A DNA stretch of 64,000 bases from Andrena cerasifolii (lineage: Eukaryota; Arthropoda; Insecta; Hymenoptera; Andrenidae): assembly GCF_050908995.1 (NCBI RefSeq), contig NC_135120.1:15203433-15267432 (forward strand). The letters run 5' to 3'. The notes under the pieces were generated by a model, which was not told the origin of the DNA, ran no database searches, and saw only the letters and a list, made by a program, of their open reading frames with translations. The number at the start of each line of letters is the position of its first letter. The first letter of the stretch is position 1. A program made the translations under genes and the position numbers. Positions 48,126-60,939 of the stretch are shown here, in pieces.

Positions 48126-48318
48126 AAAAAAATTTGTTCTGATTTTCTGAATTTTAATTGCGGATTTGGAATATTCTGCACAAGTTTTACCCATTTTGCA
48201 CATGTTAATGTGGGCCGTAGAAAGATATTGGGATTTAGGGATAAATTTCTCGTGATTTTCTGAATTTCAATGGTAGACTTTGTATATTCTGCAGAAGTTT
48301 CACACATATCGTACATGC
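48126..48318. repeat. Tandem duplication, about 113-bp offset
   Basis: The segment around gattttctgaattt (48141) through ttctgcacaagttt to cacatg recurs 113 bp on as gattttctgaattt (48254), ttctgcagaagttt and tacatg. Identity is about 75-80 percent over roughly 78 bp. It lies immediately downstream of the retrotransposon remnant and may derive from it, but I see no clean coding match. Confidence 0.65.
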
Positions 48319-48689
48319 TTTCCACATTTCGCACACGTTTTGCATATCTGCATATGTTACACGTGTATAAACATCCGCCGCCCGCTCCTAAACTGCACGC
48401 GGTTTTCATAGCGAACAAACACCTGCATCTATTCCTAAATGTTGAACAGATTTTCATACTACCTACTGCCAGAGTATCACACCAGAAATCAATTTAATAC
48501 AGCCAAACTGGGCGCAGCAACAATAGATAATCTATCACATTGAGTGACATCAGCGTGTTCTCACGCCCTGGGATTTACATACCGTGCACAGTTTGGTCGT
48601 GCTTTCACTTTGATATTTTCTGAAAAGCAGCTAAAGTATTGCCCGAGAGCATCGAATGATTACTTTCAAACCAAACCGCCCTAGGATTT
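48319..48689. other. No gene seen
   Basis: Mixed sequence with a run of cacattt/cacacg/catatg words near 48318-48360. Nothing else is recognised. Confidence 0.35.
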
Positions 48690-49145
48690 CGCTTTGCACA
48701 AATCTTTCCCGTCAGAACCAATCACTCGGAAAGGTCTGCCCGACTTCAATAGGCATTTTTCAAAACTTTTCGCCACTCGAAGCGTTAAATTCTATATTCT
48801 CTCTTACATCTCCATCAAAGTGTCTTCTCCGACTTGAATGAGCATTTTTAAAACCTTGCGCCACTCAAAGTGTTTAATCTCTACACTGTCTATTAAATCT
48901 TCACGAGAGTGTCTTGACCAACTTGAAGGGGCATTTTTAAAAACCTTTCGCCCGTCAAGCTTGAATGTCTATATCCTGCATTAGATCGTGAAAGTGCCTG
49001 GACCGACTTAACGGGGCATTTCACAGAACCTCGCGGCAATCAAAGCGTTACATTCCATATTCCCCATAAGATCTTCGCGAAAGTGTCCCGAGCGACTTCA
49101 AGAGGCATTTTTCAGAACCTCGCGGCATTCAAAGTGCACGAAGAG
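48690..49145. repeat. Degenerate minisatellite, 89-bp unit, about 5 copies
   Basis: Units start at the core gacttNaaNRggcattt at about 48742, 48831, 48920, 49005 and 49094, giving periods of 89, 89, 85 and 89 bp. Each unit also carries a cgccactcNaagcgtt-type block and ends with ...aaagtgtcttgacc. Copies are about 70-80 percent alike. The period is not a multiple of three, so it is not a coding repeat. Confidence 0.8.
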
Positions 49146-50724
49146 AACTATGCCCCACAAAGGGAGAATCCACGCTGAAAAGGATTGCCGGTTACATGCC
49201 GCGTTAGCATCTCACAGCGAATTCCTGTCACGTAACCTGATATTCGGGCACAGAGGGGCGCGATTAATTGATAATTCTAACCGCTTTAGGAAACTCGCCG
49301 TAACGTCGCTCATTCGCGAATTGCATTAGCGGCGGCGGGTTCGCGGGCGGGAATTTTCACGCTGGTCGATCCAGGCGATCGGAAACAGAGGCGGGGACGG
49401 CCGGACGATTTAATACGTGCTGGCCAGGCCGCCGATACTCGGGCCGGCTCCCCAGCGCCGATCAATCTTTTCGCGTACACGCGACGACTTTCCGCCGCGA
49501 CTGATTGTATTTCACGCGTCGTTTGCCTTTCTCATTTATCGTGCTCTCGCATCTGCCCCTCTTAGCGCGGCGAGAGAGATCCGCCGGCGTATCAGCGGGG
49601 GCGAATTAACGCGCGTACCCCCTTGTATCGGCCGATCGACTTTTGGTCCCCGCGGACGGACCCGTTGGCCGCTTCTGTTGCAGCGTTCTGCTCTCATATC
49701 TCTCGGCCACCATTCCGTGCGATTAAACAGAGACCCTGGAGAGTTTAAAGTTTTCGAGTTGCATCGGCGGCGGCGGGTGGGCGCGTGGAGGTGGGGGGGG
49801 GGTAGGATTTCGGAACGGGGTCGCCCGTTACGGGCAACGCTCAAATTGACGGGGCGGGACAGACAATGGTTCAAGACTCACGGTTCGCCGGACACTAATA
49901 TAAATGCAAATCGACTGTTACACACTTCTGAATGTCTCGTAAAACAAACTGGACGCGGAGGTCAGCTCGAACCAGAGGAGAGGGCGGGGGAGGAGAGGGA
50001 TGGCGATGAAGGGGGTGAGATCGTTAATGATCGGTTTCGACGACGTGGTCCTGACAATTTGTCGAAGGTAATGTTTGCCGAGCACTGATGGCGCCGTGTT
50101 ACGACGAAGTGGTCATTGGGAATTAGCATTACTGGGCGAGTATTGTTTGAACGCTGTGTTCTTTTCGGGGGAGTATCACTGCTCGTCGCGTTCGTTTTGT
50201 GTTACACGTGTGTGGGCTAGTGGATGATCGATACGGGCGTTTAAAGAGGTTCGCGGGGGCCATTAATCGGCTGGATGTTAAAGTGTTAATGAGCAGGGTA
50301 CTGTGAATTGGATGAAAGTAAATTCTTTAAAATATTGCTGTATGCGCGTAGAGGCATTGCAGGGATTTTGAGAAGGTTCGAAGGGAATGTAAGCATCGCT
50401 TGTAAACACGAACTGTACGAAGAACAGAATAGTGTTCAAACGAGATCACAAATGAAGGTTAATTAAGGGGGTAAAATCTTTAGTTTCTTTGACGCTAAAT
50501 TACTTTCATACCAAATAATCGTTATAGTCGTGCTTTTTACAATCTATTGTGGGCACGTTTGCGAGTAATTGCCATAAAAGAAATCGTCGGAATGTGTAAA
50601 ATTGTCGAAGTTATTAATCGTTGAACTTAGCCCTGTACGACGCGTCGTTGCAGGTGGTGTACATTGATTCAGGTGAGCCAATAATCTGAGAGCAAAATGC
50701 TTTGGCGTGAGTACTTTATACACC
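49146..50724. other. CpG island, no gene confirmed
   Basis: One of the most GC- and CpG-rich stretches of the window (about 49250-50100), with a 10-G run at 49793-49802. A 223-codon frame (49417-50088, plus) and a 112-codon frame on the minus strand overlap. Both are Arg/Gly/Pro-rich in the way GC-rich noise is, with no recognisable domain. A promoter or non-coding first exon is possible but unsupported. Confidence 0.4.
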
Positions 50725-51010
50725 AAAATCTACAGAGTGGAACTTTGCTGATGAATTTTAACAAAAATTGTGGAAGTCACACACGAATCAACTTTTTCCC
50801 TACATTTTTAGGGGGGAAAATCGGCTTTAATCATTTATAAAATGTTTTACAAACATCCAATGTTGATGCGAGAATTCCACTCTGTAGAACAAGGAATTCT
50901 ACACGTCCAGTAAAAGTTTCAAGCGAAGATATTCATTTGTTCAAGAGTTATGATGTACACCGCGTCTGAAAATGGTGTTTCGAGAAAAGCGGCTTCAAAG
51001 TTAAGTCCCT
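50725..51010. repeat. Old inverted-repeat DNA element remnant
   Basis: ctacagagtggaactttgc at 50729 is inverted as attccactctgtag ending at 50888, and between them lies a short hairpin (tttttccctac/ggggggaaaa). The segment beyond (gagttatgatgtacaccgcg, then gtgtttcgagaaaagcggct) has the texture of common hymenopteran non-autonomous elements. Confidence 0.5.
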
Positions 51011-53689
51011 TATCTCAATACTAAAACTTAATATCCTCGATAAACCAGTTTTGTGACATTCCCCATTTTTCCCCTTACCCTTCAAATATGATTGTATACC
51101 AATATTGAATCGGCGGATATTACTGCTATGCAATAATATTTCTCCTACGTGTGCCTCCAGGAAACTTCGCAGTCCTTTAAATGTTCTTGTTAACCTTTCT
51201 TCTCCTAATGGTCCTTTACCTTTTTCCTCTCTGAATTTTAACACATTTCCTTCATTTAACAAGTGACAAGTACACCTTCGAAAGTAAGTTATAGTAAATA
51301 TCTGTTTTCGTACAATTCTCCATTAATGAATGCTAGACAACATGCCATCCATCACACAGTAACACAGAATTACACGTTTAATTATTAAATCCTACAGAAT
51401 ACGTTGCAAAAAGTTCCAAATAAATTGCATAAATCACACTCTGAAGGAAGCCCACAGTGAAGAACCGTAGAAACCCTGAGAAATTCGACAGTGTCAGGCT
51501 CCCTTGTGTCGGAGGGGAAAGTAACAGATTTTGAAAGAACAGGGAAAGAAGATGAAGCCTCCTTGAAGGAGATGAGCCCACCAAAAAAACCAGACGGGGA
51601 AGGTCTGAAGCGGCTGCTCGCGAGTCACACGCGTAGGGAAGATCCAGCTTCGGGGTTGGAACGGCGAGAGGGGGGGGGGAGGGGAGGGGTGAAGGGAACT
51701 AAGCGCAGAACGAGAGGGCTAGGAAAGAGCAGCAGTTCTTAGAATTGTCTCTCACAATAAGAGGCTTGTCGGACTAAAAAGAAAAGTTTACCGGTTAGGG
51801 GTGAAATTGTACGGACCATGCGTCCGTGCAAGAATTTTTCTCGTCCCGTTCGCTTCCCTCTTCCGACCCGCGCCGCCCCTCCGCCACCCCTCGTCACCGT
51901 CTACCTCGCTCGCCGTACCTTAGTTTGTATAAACAAGCGGATTTCGAGCTTAAGCGAGATACGCCGAAAAGGGGGATAACTCGTTTTTCGAGGAATTCGA
52001 AGGAACTACCGTGCGGGGCACTGCGGATCTACGGAAGTAAAAACGAGAAGAAAGAAACGCGGAGCGTCTCATTGCCGTTCCCGGGTCCGAGGCTCGCCAA
52101 ACAATGCTCTGGAAAAGTTTATCTCCACAGATTGGCTGACGTCCGTGGCTGCATAAAGAGTGCGCTCCTTCTGTGCGCGGATCAGCCTCGCTAAGGGCGA
52201 TTACGGAGGTGACTTCGATATTTCCGAGATTATGCCCGACTGTTCGAAGTATTAAGCAGGCTAAGTACTTTTGATAACCAGATTACTGGATTATCGATTG
52301 AAGGGGACAAAAGTGGAAAGTTGATGGGAGGGAATAATTCTGTAGGCGAAATATATGATTCTTTAAAAAATTGTAAGGCACTAATATTATTATTATCTGT
52401 ATGTAATTAACAGGCTAATAGACCTGTTTTTGTAATATCTTTTTAGATATTAATCTGAGAAATTTTTACACAGATTAGTGATTGATATAGATGAAGATTT
52501 TTAAGATAAGATTTTTAAGATATCTGGTTCCGCATGGTAGTGCTCACCGCAGAACTAAATTTTTAAAAATGCTTCTTGGATGTCGGTAGTTACTTTATTA
52601 TAAACCTAAATATTTTTCTACGAAAAAATTACCAAATGTTCTTTAAATGTTGCTCTTTTATGCGCAAAAAATTTTGTAAAACTATCCGCTTCCGCTTCTT
52701 CAAAAAGAATTCACAAATATTCGCCTCTTTTCGGCCGCCTGACTAGGTATAACCCCTTAAGCAAGGTGAACATACTTACACCGAGATTGAAACGTTGTTA
52801 AAAAATGAGTTTTGCCAGAGAACATGTTCATCGTTTAAGAAACGTCCCAGAGGAAGTTGGAAGCCTTTAAGAAGTAAACTATGGCGGCGTTTGATACCGA
52901 CAAGATTTAACGGCGTAACAATATCCCGTTATTGCTTCCCAAAGAATCCGCGAACATCGTTAGGAAGCAGACACCATGTAACAGACTTAACGGTCTGCAG
53001 AAGTTCCGCTTTATTTGACCAACATGTCTTGTAACTTTCTTTTCTAAGTTCCCAGCTAACGATTTCTCCGCGGAGTTCTGAATCCTTCCCACACCCCTCA
53101 AACTGTAGAGCGCAGCGGCGCTTTTTCTACAGCTCGCAGTTTGTTTCATTAAGATGGTGCCATAAAGTCGTATGACCTACTTGAACGAAGAGTCTTTATC
53201 TGACCAATTATAACAGGGGCCGCGCGAATCTTCCCTTATCTTCATAGTTGTCGCTGAAGAATACGTAGAACGTACCCGTGGAAGCAAGGTCGTGGGAATT
53301 AAGATTTATTAAAGCACTTTAGACGAGGAGCGCAGTGCAGCTTGTTTGAAACCAGCAAGAGGGAAACGAGAGGAAGAATCTTATTACCTTTAACTCTATT
53401 CATAGAACTATACAAGGTGTGGCGTAGTAAGTGTGACAAACTTCAGGGGTGGATTCAACTGTGAAAGGCAATAAGAAAAGTTCATGAACACGTGTCCAAT
53501 TTGACCTACTCTCTGCGTTTCAGCAAGTTTCGCATTCCAATAACTCATTTCATGAACCAACGTTATTCGTGGACAGTCGAATTTAACATTCGATATTCTA
53601 CCAATAACGTTGGATATGTTATAGACGAGGCAAATATTATAGAACATTAAACACTATTAATATTACTATTCAGTTTCAAGAATAGAAAA
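51011..53689. other. No gene confirmed; G-rich patch and GC island 51590-52200
   Basis: 51670-51696 (9-10 G, then gggg, gggg, ggg) is a strong plus-strand G-quadruplex pattern. A 14-bp unit agatttttaagata occurs twice at about 52495-52522. No recognisable protein. Confidence 0.35.
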
Positions 53690-53906
53690 TTCGCTGAAAC
53701 TCAAAAACAAGATTAAATCAAATGAGGTAGGTATTGAGAGTAAAAACGGACTAACCCATATCGAAAACAAATTTCCTATTTTTTTATATGATTCGTAGAG
53801 CCTATTGGAATACATTATTGCTACCAACTCAATTTCGCGAAAAATGTGTGAGTCCGTTTTTGTTCTCACTGCCTCAAATGACCCTTTTTATTATTTTTCA
53901 GTGCTG
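53690..53906. mobile_element. Inverted-repeat (foldback) element
   Basis: caaatgaggtaggtattgag at 53720, then taaaaacggact, is mirrored by agtccgtttttgttctcact and gcctcaaatg at 53851-53880. Weaker pairing extends out to gctgaaa/tttcagtg. It is about 215 bp and non-coding, probably a diverged MITE. Confidence 0.65.
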
Positions 53907-55675
53907 TATTCAAACACACTTGTTACGTTACGCCCCGTGTATGTAAATAGCAGACAAGATATCGTATTTGCAAGCAGCATGACTTATTACGAACACCAAT
54001 TTGATTATCAGTGCCGAGGGATCCAAACTCTAGCAACGTTCACCACCAAAGGCCAGGATCATTAATGACTGCAGGGCGTCTACGTACCTTCATTAGTGGT
54101 TGCGGCGGTTCTTGACGCCCGTATTACCTTAAACAGGTGAACGTGAACTTCTCTTGAGGCGCACACGCGACTAAACTCATTGTTTCAGCGGGAGATGATG
54201 GGACCAGGGAATGCGACCACGGGCCAACAATATACGCAAACGTATGCTCGGGGGTCGGTTGGATCTTCGCGGCGAGATAGTAAACAGCGACATCTTCTCG
54301 GTTCGCACTTGGCAACACCCCGAGTCCTCAAGGGCGCAGTGCCTTCAGCTGCCCTTGCGGTTGACCGAACCCCGTAAACCCCATAAATAATGGTGGTCCC
54401 CGAGCCACTGTGCCAGCTGCGCTGCGGCTCGTTGCTTTTCAGTTTCGCTCTTCCACCTTCGTTTTCCCTGGATATCGTGTGCTCCGCGTTGATAGGGACT
54501 CGTACAATTCGTATTTTTATTTCATATGTTATGAATGGGAATTTGTATCCTTTTTTTTGACATTTGGACATCTGTGGAGCAAATTGTTTTTGATTATGGA
54601 TGGAAGACAATTTTGAATTCAATTGGTGAGAAATGAAGACATGAACCGAAATACTTAAAAATTCTATAATACCTACGTAATATTACAAATAAATAACACA
54701 TTCAGAATATCAATTTAACGGTGATAATTATTTAATATTGTTGTAGTACTATTCATTGAATAGTATTCAGTGTTTGTTACAACGATTGAGAACTTTTTTA
54801 ATAGCTTTGAACTCAATTCCCCCGACGAATCGCGCCAAATGAACACTGTGTGCAATATAAAATAACATTTTGGGCGTCTGTAAACCACTACAAGTAGAAT
54901 CCCCTTGCAACACGTATCGTGGCAGTATCTATACCAGCCGGTATCGCGAGAAATAGTGTGTTGCTCGGTGGCGATAAACGATTAGTTTCTCGTTCATTTT
55001 CGAAAAGGCATTCGCTCACTGGAACGCCGAAACATTTTTCGCCGCATATGGCGGCGTGGTTTCGCGCAACACCTGCGCGGGCAATACGTTAATGTGTCAA
55101 ATTGATGGACCCCTTCGTAATTAATAGAGGAGACTCGGGACCGTCGACTGCGCGGCTGCAGAGGAACGCGAGGGGTGGTGAAGGAGGGGCGGGGTGAACG
55201 CCAGAGAGATTTGCAACGTGGCGTGGACCGATTTAAAACTGGCAACCGGCACATAGTAGGCGCCCGCTAATTGATACGTGACCATTAATTACTGTGTCAT
55301 TTTAGCGGAGCTGTGTTGCGGACCGCGCACGTGCTCCTGACAAGAGCCTACGCTCGGCTTCCATGGAGGACCGAGCGATACGCGCCGACGCCAGCCAGAC
55401 GGAGAAGGGTAGAAAAATAAATAGATATTCAGTGAGAAAGAAAGGAGGTCGAGGGAATCAGCGTGAAACAGGGGACACGCGCTTTCGCGATAAATGTACG
55501 ATTTATACTTGTAATATTGTTCTGGCCCCTTAATTAAACCACCCCTTCCTGTTCCTACACGTATGTCCGCGATTTTTCAGTGGATATTTCCCTTTTCTGG
55601 GTAGTTCTTAGGGCCTTTTTACGCGAGACGTTTTTTGTGGATTATTACTAGCGTTTCTGTAAGTATATTCAATAC
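53907..55675. other. No gene confirmed; GC islands 54050-54480 and 54900-55480
   Basis: A cattgtttcag acceptor-like context lies at 54179-54189, before an open frame without recognisable content. G-rich plus-strand runs lie at 55170-55200. Nothing further is supported. Confidence 0.3.
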
Positions 55676-55834
55676 ATACATATGTAAGGTGACCGTACGT
55701 AATATCGTCTGGCAAAAGTTAAATCCCTGTCTATTGAATAATAAGCGATATTTTGGCATGCATTTCGTTTCAATGTAAAGAGAAATGTGAGATATAACGA
55801 TGAACGATATTAGGTGCAGTCACCCTATGTACAT
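55676..55834. mobile_element. Small MITE with about 27-bp terminal inverted repeats
   Basis: The left end ggtgaccgtacgtaatatcg (55689) is matched by the inverse of the right end (acgatattaggtgcagtcac, ending about 55823), with atgta and tacat further out. It is about 155 bp with an AT-rich interior. Confidence 0.65.
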
Positions 55835-57106
55835 GGACATAAGCGAAATATCCTTCAATTTTATTTCGAAAACCTTTGAATTTTATTATTGAAAAGTCAC
55901 TACATTTTGCGTAAGAGTAACTGCTTGAAATAACATGATCGTTCTGTGATAAATTTTAATCCCTATTCACGATCAGTATGAAGTTACAGTAATCATACTG
56001 AATAAACATCCCTTAATTCGTTTTAAATTTTGCAAATTGGTTATCATTGTTATTCCACACGATGCACGAGTATAGAATAAATATTATACGAGTGATCATT
56101 TTTTCATGTCGCCCAGTCGAAACTGTGAACCGCCCTTTCCGTCAGAAAGTCTGAATACGAGAAACTTGCGGAGCTCTTGGAAACGATCGTTGGAATAAAT
56201 AGAATTGAAAGATCGAGCGTTTAATTGAATGTGGTGTTAAGTATGATGCAACGATGAAAGTGACTCAGCATTAATTGGTACGAAAACACGTGTAGAAAGG
56301 ACATCGTCCATTTATCCGTTTATCTGTCAAGGCTCGATTCAACACATTCCAACCTGAGTAGTTTTGAAACAACGTTACTTAATATCTGATGCTTAAAAGG
56401 AAAATGAGTGGAATAATAGTCATCTACATATTTAACAACTTAACCATCACAAAACTGCTAATTACTTTATTGCAAATAATATATTGGATACCGAAGTAAA
56501 AAAAACTGAAAGTGAATCTGCTTCCTCGGCGGATTTAATAGTAGAATGCAAGAAAATCCCGGTCGGAGAAGAAGTGCAGGAGAAGATGAAAATAAACACC
56601 ACCAGGAAAATCCAGAGTGATTAAATATTGATTCGTAACCAGTTCGTATTGCGTCGCTATAAGGGGCTTACGAGATTTCCTTCTTCATTTCATTTTCTAC
56701 ATATTCGCATAGGATTTCCAAGTGTGCCTCCTGGCTTCGTCTATTCCATCGTTCCTGAGCGTCGAGAACAGATCGAATCAAAATTGCGTCTCCCCCTGCA
56801 ACGTCTGTAATTAATTCTTCCTCCCCCTTGCTTCGCAGCAGGAAATCTGTCCTCTGATATCTTTGTTCGCCGTTGTCCTAGCGGATTTCATTGAGAAGCG
56901 ACAGGAATAAAGACTCGGTCCGGATATGCCTTCTTGGGGACGCTCCCGACAGGTGGTAAATTCCCTTAAAAAACCAATCTCGCTGACGCTTAACAGCTAA
57001 TTTTTCTCGTAGAATTGCCATTTACGCTCTTGATGACGGGAAGCCCGATTATCCTCCTCGCGCGAATGTATTTCACAGTACTTTCTCCATTTTTCTGCGT
57101 TACGAA
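55835..57106. other. No gene or repeat recognised
   Basis: AT-rich to about 56620, mixed after that. Short frames only. Confidence 0.4.
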
Positions 57107-57183
57107 GATGACATTGAAGAGAGCGAAGTAAGGAGTATGATATTTTTATCTAATAATACTCCGCTTCGTCAACTTGAAAGGGA
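57107..57183. other. Imperfect hairpin of about 75 nt
   Basis: gcgaagtaaggagtat (57123-57138) pairs with atactccgcttcgtc (57156-57170) across a loop of about 17 nt, with weaker pairing continuing outward (ttgaag/cttgaa). The size is near that of a pre-miRNA, but the arms match no microRNA I remember. It may be a chance inverted repeat or a tiny MITE. Confidence 0.3.
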
Positions 57184-60100
57184 AATGTGTTCTCTATTAT
57201 TTACGGAGACGCTCTTGAATAAAAATGCCATGAATTCGGGGAAATATGATGTGCACAGAAATGCAGAAAAAGGTTGAGATTGGTGCATCAAGGAGTGAAA
57301 AATGTAGACCAACCTGCTGTAACGGTGGGCTTTGTTTTCAGGCAAATGTGTGGGTGCTAAAAATGTATCAAATACACGTGCAGTAGAATGAAACTGGGTT
57401 GAGTGTAGAGCGTATACGTAACATACAATACCTACATAATTATATTATTTTCAAACTTATTATTTTACCACAAATTTTAAAAATCATGTCATGTCGTCCA
57501 AAAATATGACATATAACTACAGTATGATTTAATTTATAGAATTTCAGTGGACATAAATTTATTCAGATGACTCTTTTTACATTCATAACACATTTATAGT
57601 GGAACAAACGCATATTTTCACATGTACTTTTAAAATCAATTTGTTCTCAAATAAATCATACTACGTTGCATATTTACTTTACATCTTCGATTTATTTTTT
57701 CACACTTGTACCATCGTCCTTCACTTCCTGTCTACTTTTGAAACACACTCAACTGGGGTTGCAGTGGTAATTGAGTCACATGTCTGATCGTTCGATATGC
57801 TACCACTGCTTGTGTGGGTCTGTAATGAATTTTCTGAAGTGCAATTGACTGCATATAAACTGTTGTTATCGTTGGCAGTTTATCATCTGTCCCAGGAGCT
57901 CAGAAGTCGTTGCTTAAAACTGCATTATACGGTACTTCGCGGCGGTCGTAAAGCGTTCCTGTCGTCTCATGGAAGCATAGAATATTAAGCATGAAGTAAA
58001 CACGCGCAATGGTCAGGCAATAAAACGATGGTGCCATGAAAGTAACAGGAAAATTTATTAATATTCGTCTCGTCTTCAAATGTCTCCCAATGTAGTTGAA
58101 ACTGTGTAGAAACTGTATTTCTCTCGTTCGATAGGTCATCGTCTATTACAATCAGCATTGAGTCTATTAATGAATTTATTTCATAAATTGTTGCAACAAT
58201 GCCTGCTGGAGATTACTTGATTAAAACAAAGGGAAATTAACGCGTGTAATAAGTGTTTCCATGATTAGATGTTTAGCAGAATCCCTTCTAATGCTGAAAT
58301 GTTAGTGAAGAAAACAACGAAAGAACTGTTTCACCCTTAACACGAGGATGAAATTAGGTATGAGTATAGATATAACTAGGTATAATTAGATATAAGTAAT
58401 AGAAGTTTCATAAATTTTCAAGTGTCCTATAAAAAGTATTGATTCCTCACAATCACCTTATATTATACAACTAATACTGTGATATCTATTTAAAAAAGAA
58501 ACTACTTTTATTGACTATAGCGTTCAAGAAGGTACACACAGCGTACGAAAATTTTAAAAAGCCATATTAGAAAGGAACAAATGTGCATTGCACACATATT
58601 TCAAATCCCTGGAAATTTTATACAAAACTGTGGAGTCCTTCCTATTCAGTAATAAACAAAAATAATCTTCATTCCACTTTCAATTATCAAAATACAAAAA
58701 GGAGAAAGTATCGTTCAATAAACTCAAAAATTAATGTAAGAATATTCCTGAAAATGCACGTTACATTTTAAATACTGTAATCACAAAGCAAGGCTTACTT
58801 TCAATGACCCCACAGTGATTGCAAATTTAGCATATACAAGAAATGCTACGGAACCGTTGCAAACGTTAGTAGCAAGTGGTAACCCTGTGGCTCTAATCGA
58901 AATTCGGTTTCAACTCCGTCGGATAAATTGAACTTTCTGGATGAGCATCTCGGAGGCATTTCTGATCAAGATGCAGCTTCTCGAATCGAAGGCAATCACA
59001 GCACAGTCGCTGTATCAACGCTATTATTGCCGTGGAATATGATAAGCACGGCGGGGTATCAGCTTGTGGGTAATGGTAATTACATAGAGAGCCTCGAGGC
59101 AACGAGGGAGGTGGCAACAATACCCCGTGCTCCGGGTGACGCAGAACTATTAGCTCCGAATCTGATACCCATAATTATACTCCTCTCAGATCTTATGCTG
59201 CCCTCCATTTGACAGAGATAATTGAAACTATGGGCCCAAAGAAGGCTTTGAGCACCAAACACCAAACTTTTCTGGGACGAACGATATAGAAAAAGGATAC
59301 TTGCAACTGCTAGTGAAACGTATTCCAGGGAGTAATGGAAGATTGAAAGTGAATATTCTATGATTCTATATGCAATGAGTTGAAAGAATGAATCAGGCAA
59401 TATCCTGTTCAAAGTGGTAGTAAATTTTCATTTTCCGTAGCGTGGAATTTTTGTATTTCAAGTTTGAATTTATATGTCGTTGTGTACTGCGAATAAAACA
59501 CTCGTTTGGTAAGTTTTGAAATTTTGTAATTCATGTTTATGAATTTCGAATTATTTGTTAGACTCCTTAAACATTGAAATTGTTGTCTATTGTTCGAGGA
59601 ATTTTTGGTGCAGGTAACGAAGGGTATGAATGAAGGCAATGGCTCACAGAATTCTTGGGAAAATTTATATCGTAATACTCGCAGGTTTTAACATTTGAAC
59701 AAAAACAATAGTAACAATCTTCAAGCACCTTATCCTATGCAGGTAATAAAATACACAGAAATTAAAAGTGTCTACACATTTTACTTACAAGAAAACATTA
59801 GCAACTTAATAGTACAAATTTTTATAAGTTTTACAGATTTGTGGACTTTAATAAATATTGATACTAAATACTTATTAATTTACCTTGTATATCTCATCAA
59901 TGTCAAGCTTCTTTTATCAAGCTAATTTTACTACTACTACCAATGTATTATACCAATTATATATACAAATTGAATAGAACCACATACTAACTACAATGTG
60001 GAGACGTAGATCGAACTTAGTGAAAGTTCGCCTACGATAGATAACCGATTAGATGACTAAGCGGCAAGTTTTCCGTATCGGTCCAATTACCAGGAGAATT

Positions 60101-60939
60101 GCAGGGGCAACCAAATCTGCCAGCTAAGAACATTTCTCCGTAACGCGGGCCATACATCTTAATCCAGATTATTAATTAAATTTGCCGCATAAAGCTGTTT
60201 CGGCTGGCAAACTCGGAAATATATTACCCCGAATCAGTGAATTAATGTAGCTGCGGGTCGGCTGCACGCAAATATTTTGTCCACGGATCACAGCCAGCCC
60301 GAACCCCCTCCACCCACACCCTAGCCAAGTCGAAAATAAAATGCAGAACGAGATTTATTGCTAAAGTACGGGCAATATATTTCGCTGAATTGACGTTATC
60401 TCTATGTCTCATTATACGTGTTAGTGGACGCGGTGCACGGTATCCCATAAATCAACGTGGATTCGCGCGACGAAATAATTTGACGATTAATATAGTCGCA
60501 TCGTGGACGGGAGTCCGCGTAAATTGATATTCGTTTCGTTTACGTTGTTAGGAAATGGGCCGAGAATGACTTTTCCCACCAGAGGGACGATTTTGCTGAG
60601 ATGAAGTTCGGTGGTGATTTCTTCTCTTATGGGTTTATTAAAATAAGTTGAAGGTAGACGTTAGCGCAGCGAATACTGTACTGTAAATATCTCTGATAGA
60701 TGAATATATTCTTGGGAACAGTTGGTTCTTGCCAAAATATGAGACTTTTCGTACATTAAGTAAATTCTAGATTATTATAATCCAGTATCACCCTAGCTCC
60801 AACTTCATTGAACTTAATTCACTCATTGAGGAGCTATTTTTCACTATTTTCATGAATCTCTATATAAATATATTAAACACTGAAAATATTTTTACAAAAA
60901 TCGATTGATTTGAAATATCTAGGTGCATGACTCCCCCTT
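57184..60939. other. No gene or mobile element recognised
   Basis: Largely AT-rich. A loose tandem of taggtata/agatata words lies at 58355-58402. A CpG-bearing patch lies at about 60000-60550. A frame of 94 codons at 58928-59212 has no recognisable content. Confidence 0.4.

Noticed and set aside
48122..48457. Cysteine-containing minus-strand frame possibly encoding a zinc knuckle
   Set aside because: Cysteine spacing does not fit CCHC, and the frame is a by-product of the 113-bp tandem duplication.
49417..50088. 223-codon open frame in a CpG island
   Set aside because: GC-rich DNA has few stop codons; the Arg/Gly-rich product has no domain, and a minus-strand frame overlaps.
60280..60300. 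atcacagccagc, identical to part of the miR-2/13 family
   Set aside because: Only 12 bases match and no hairpin partner is present.
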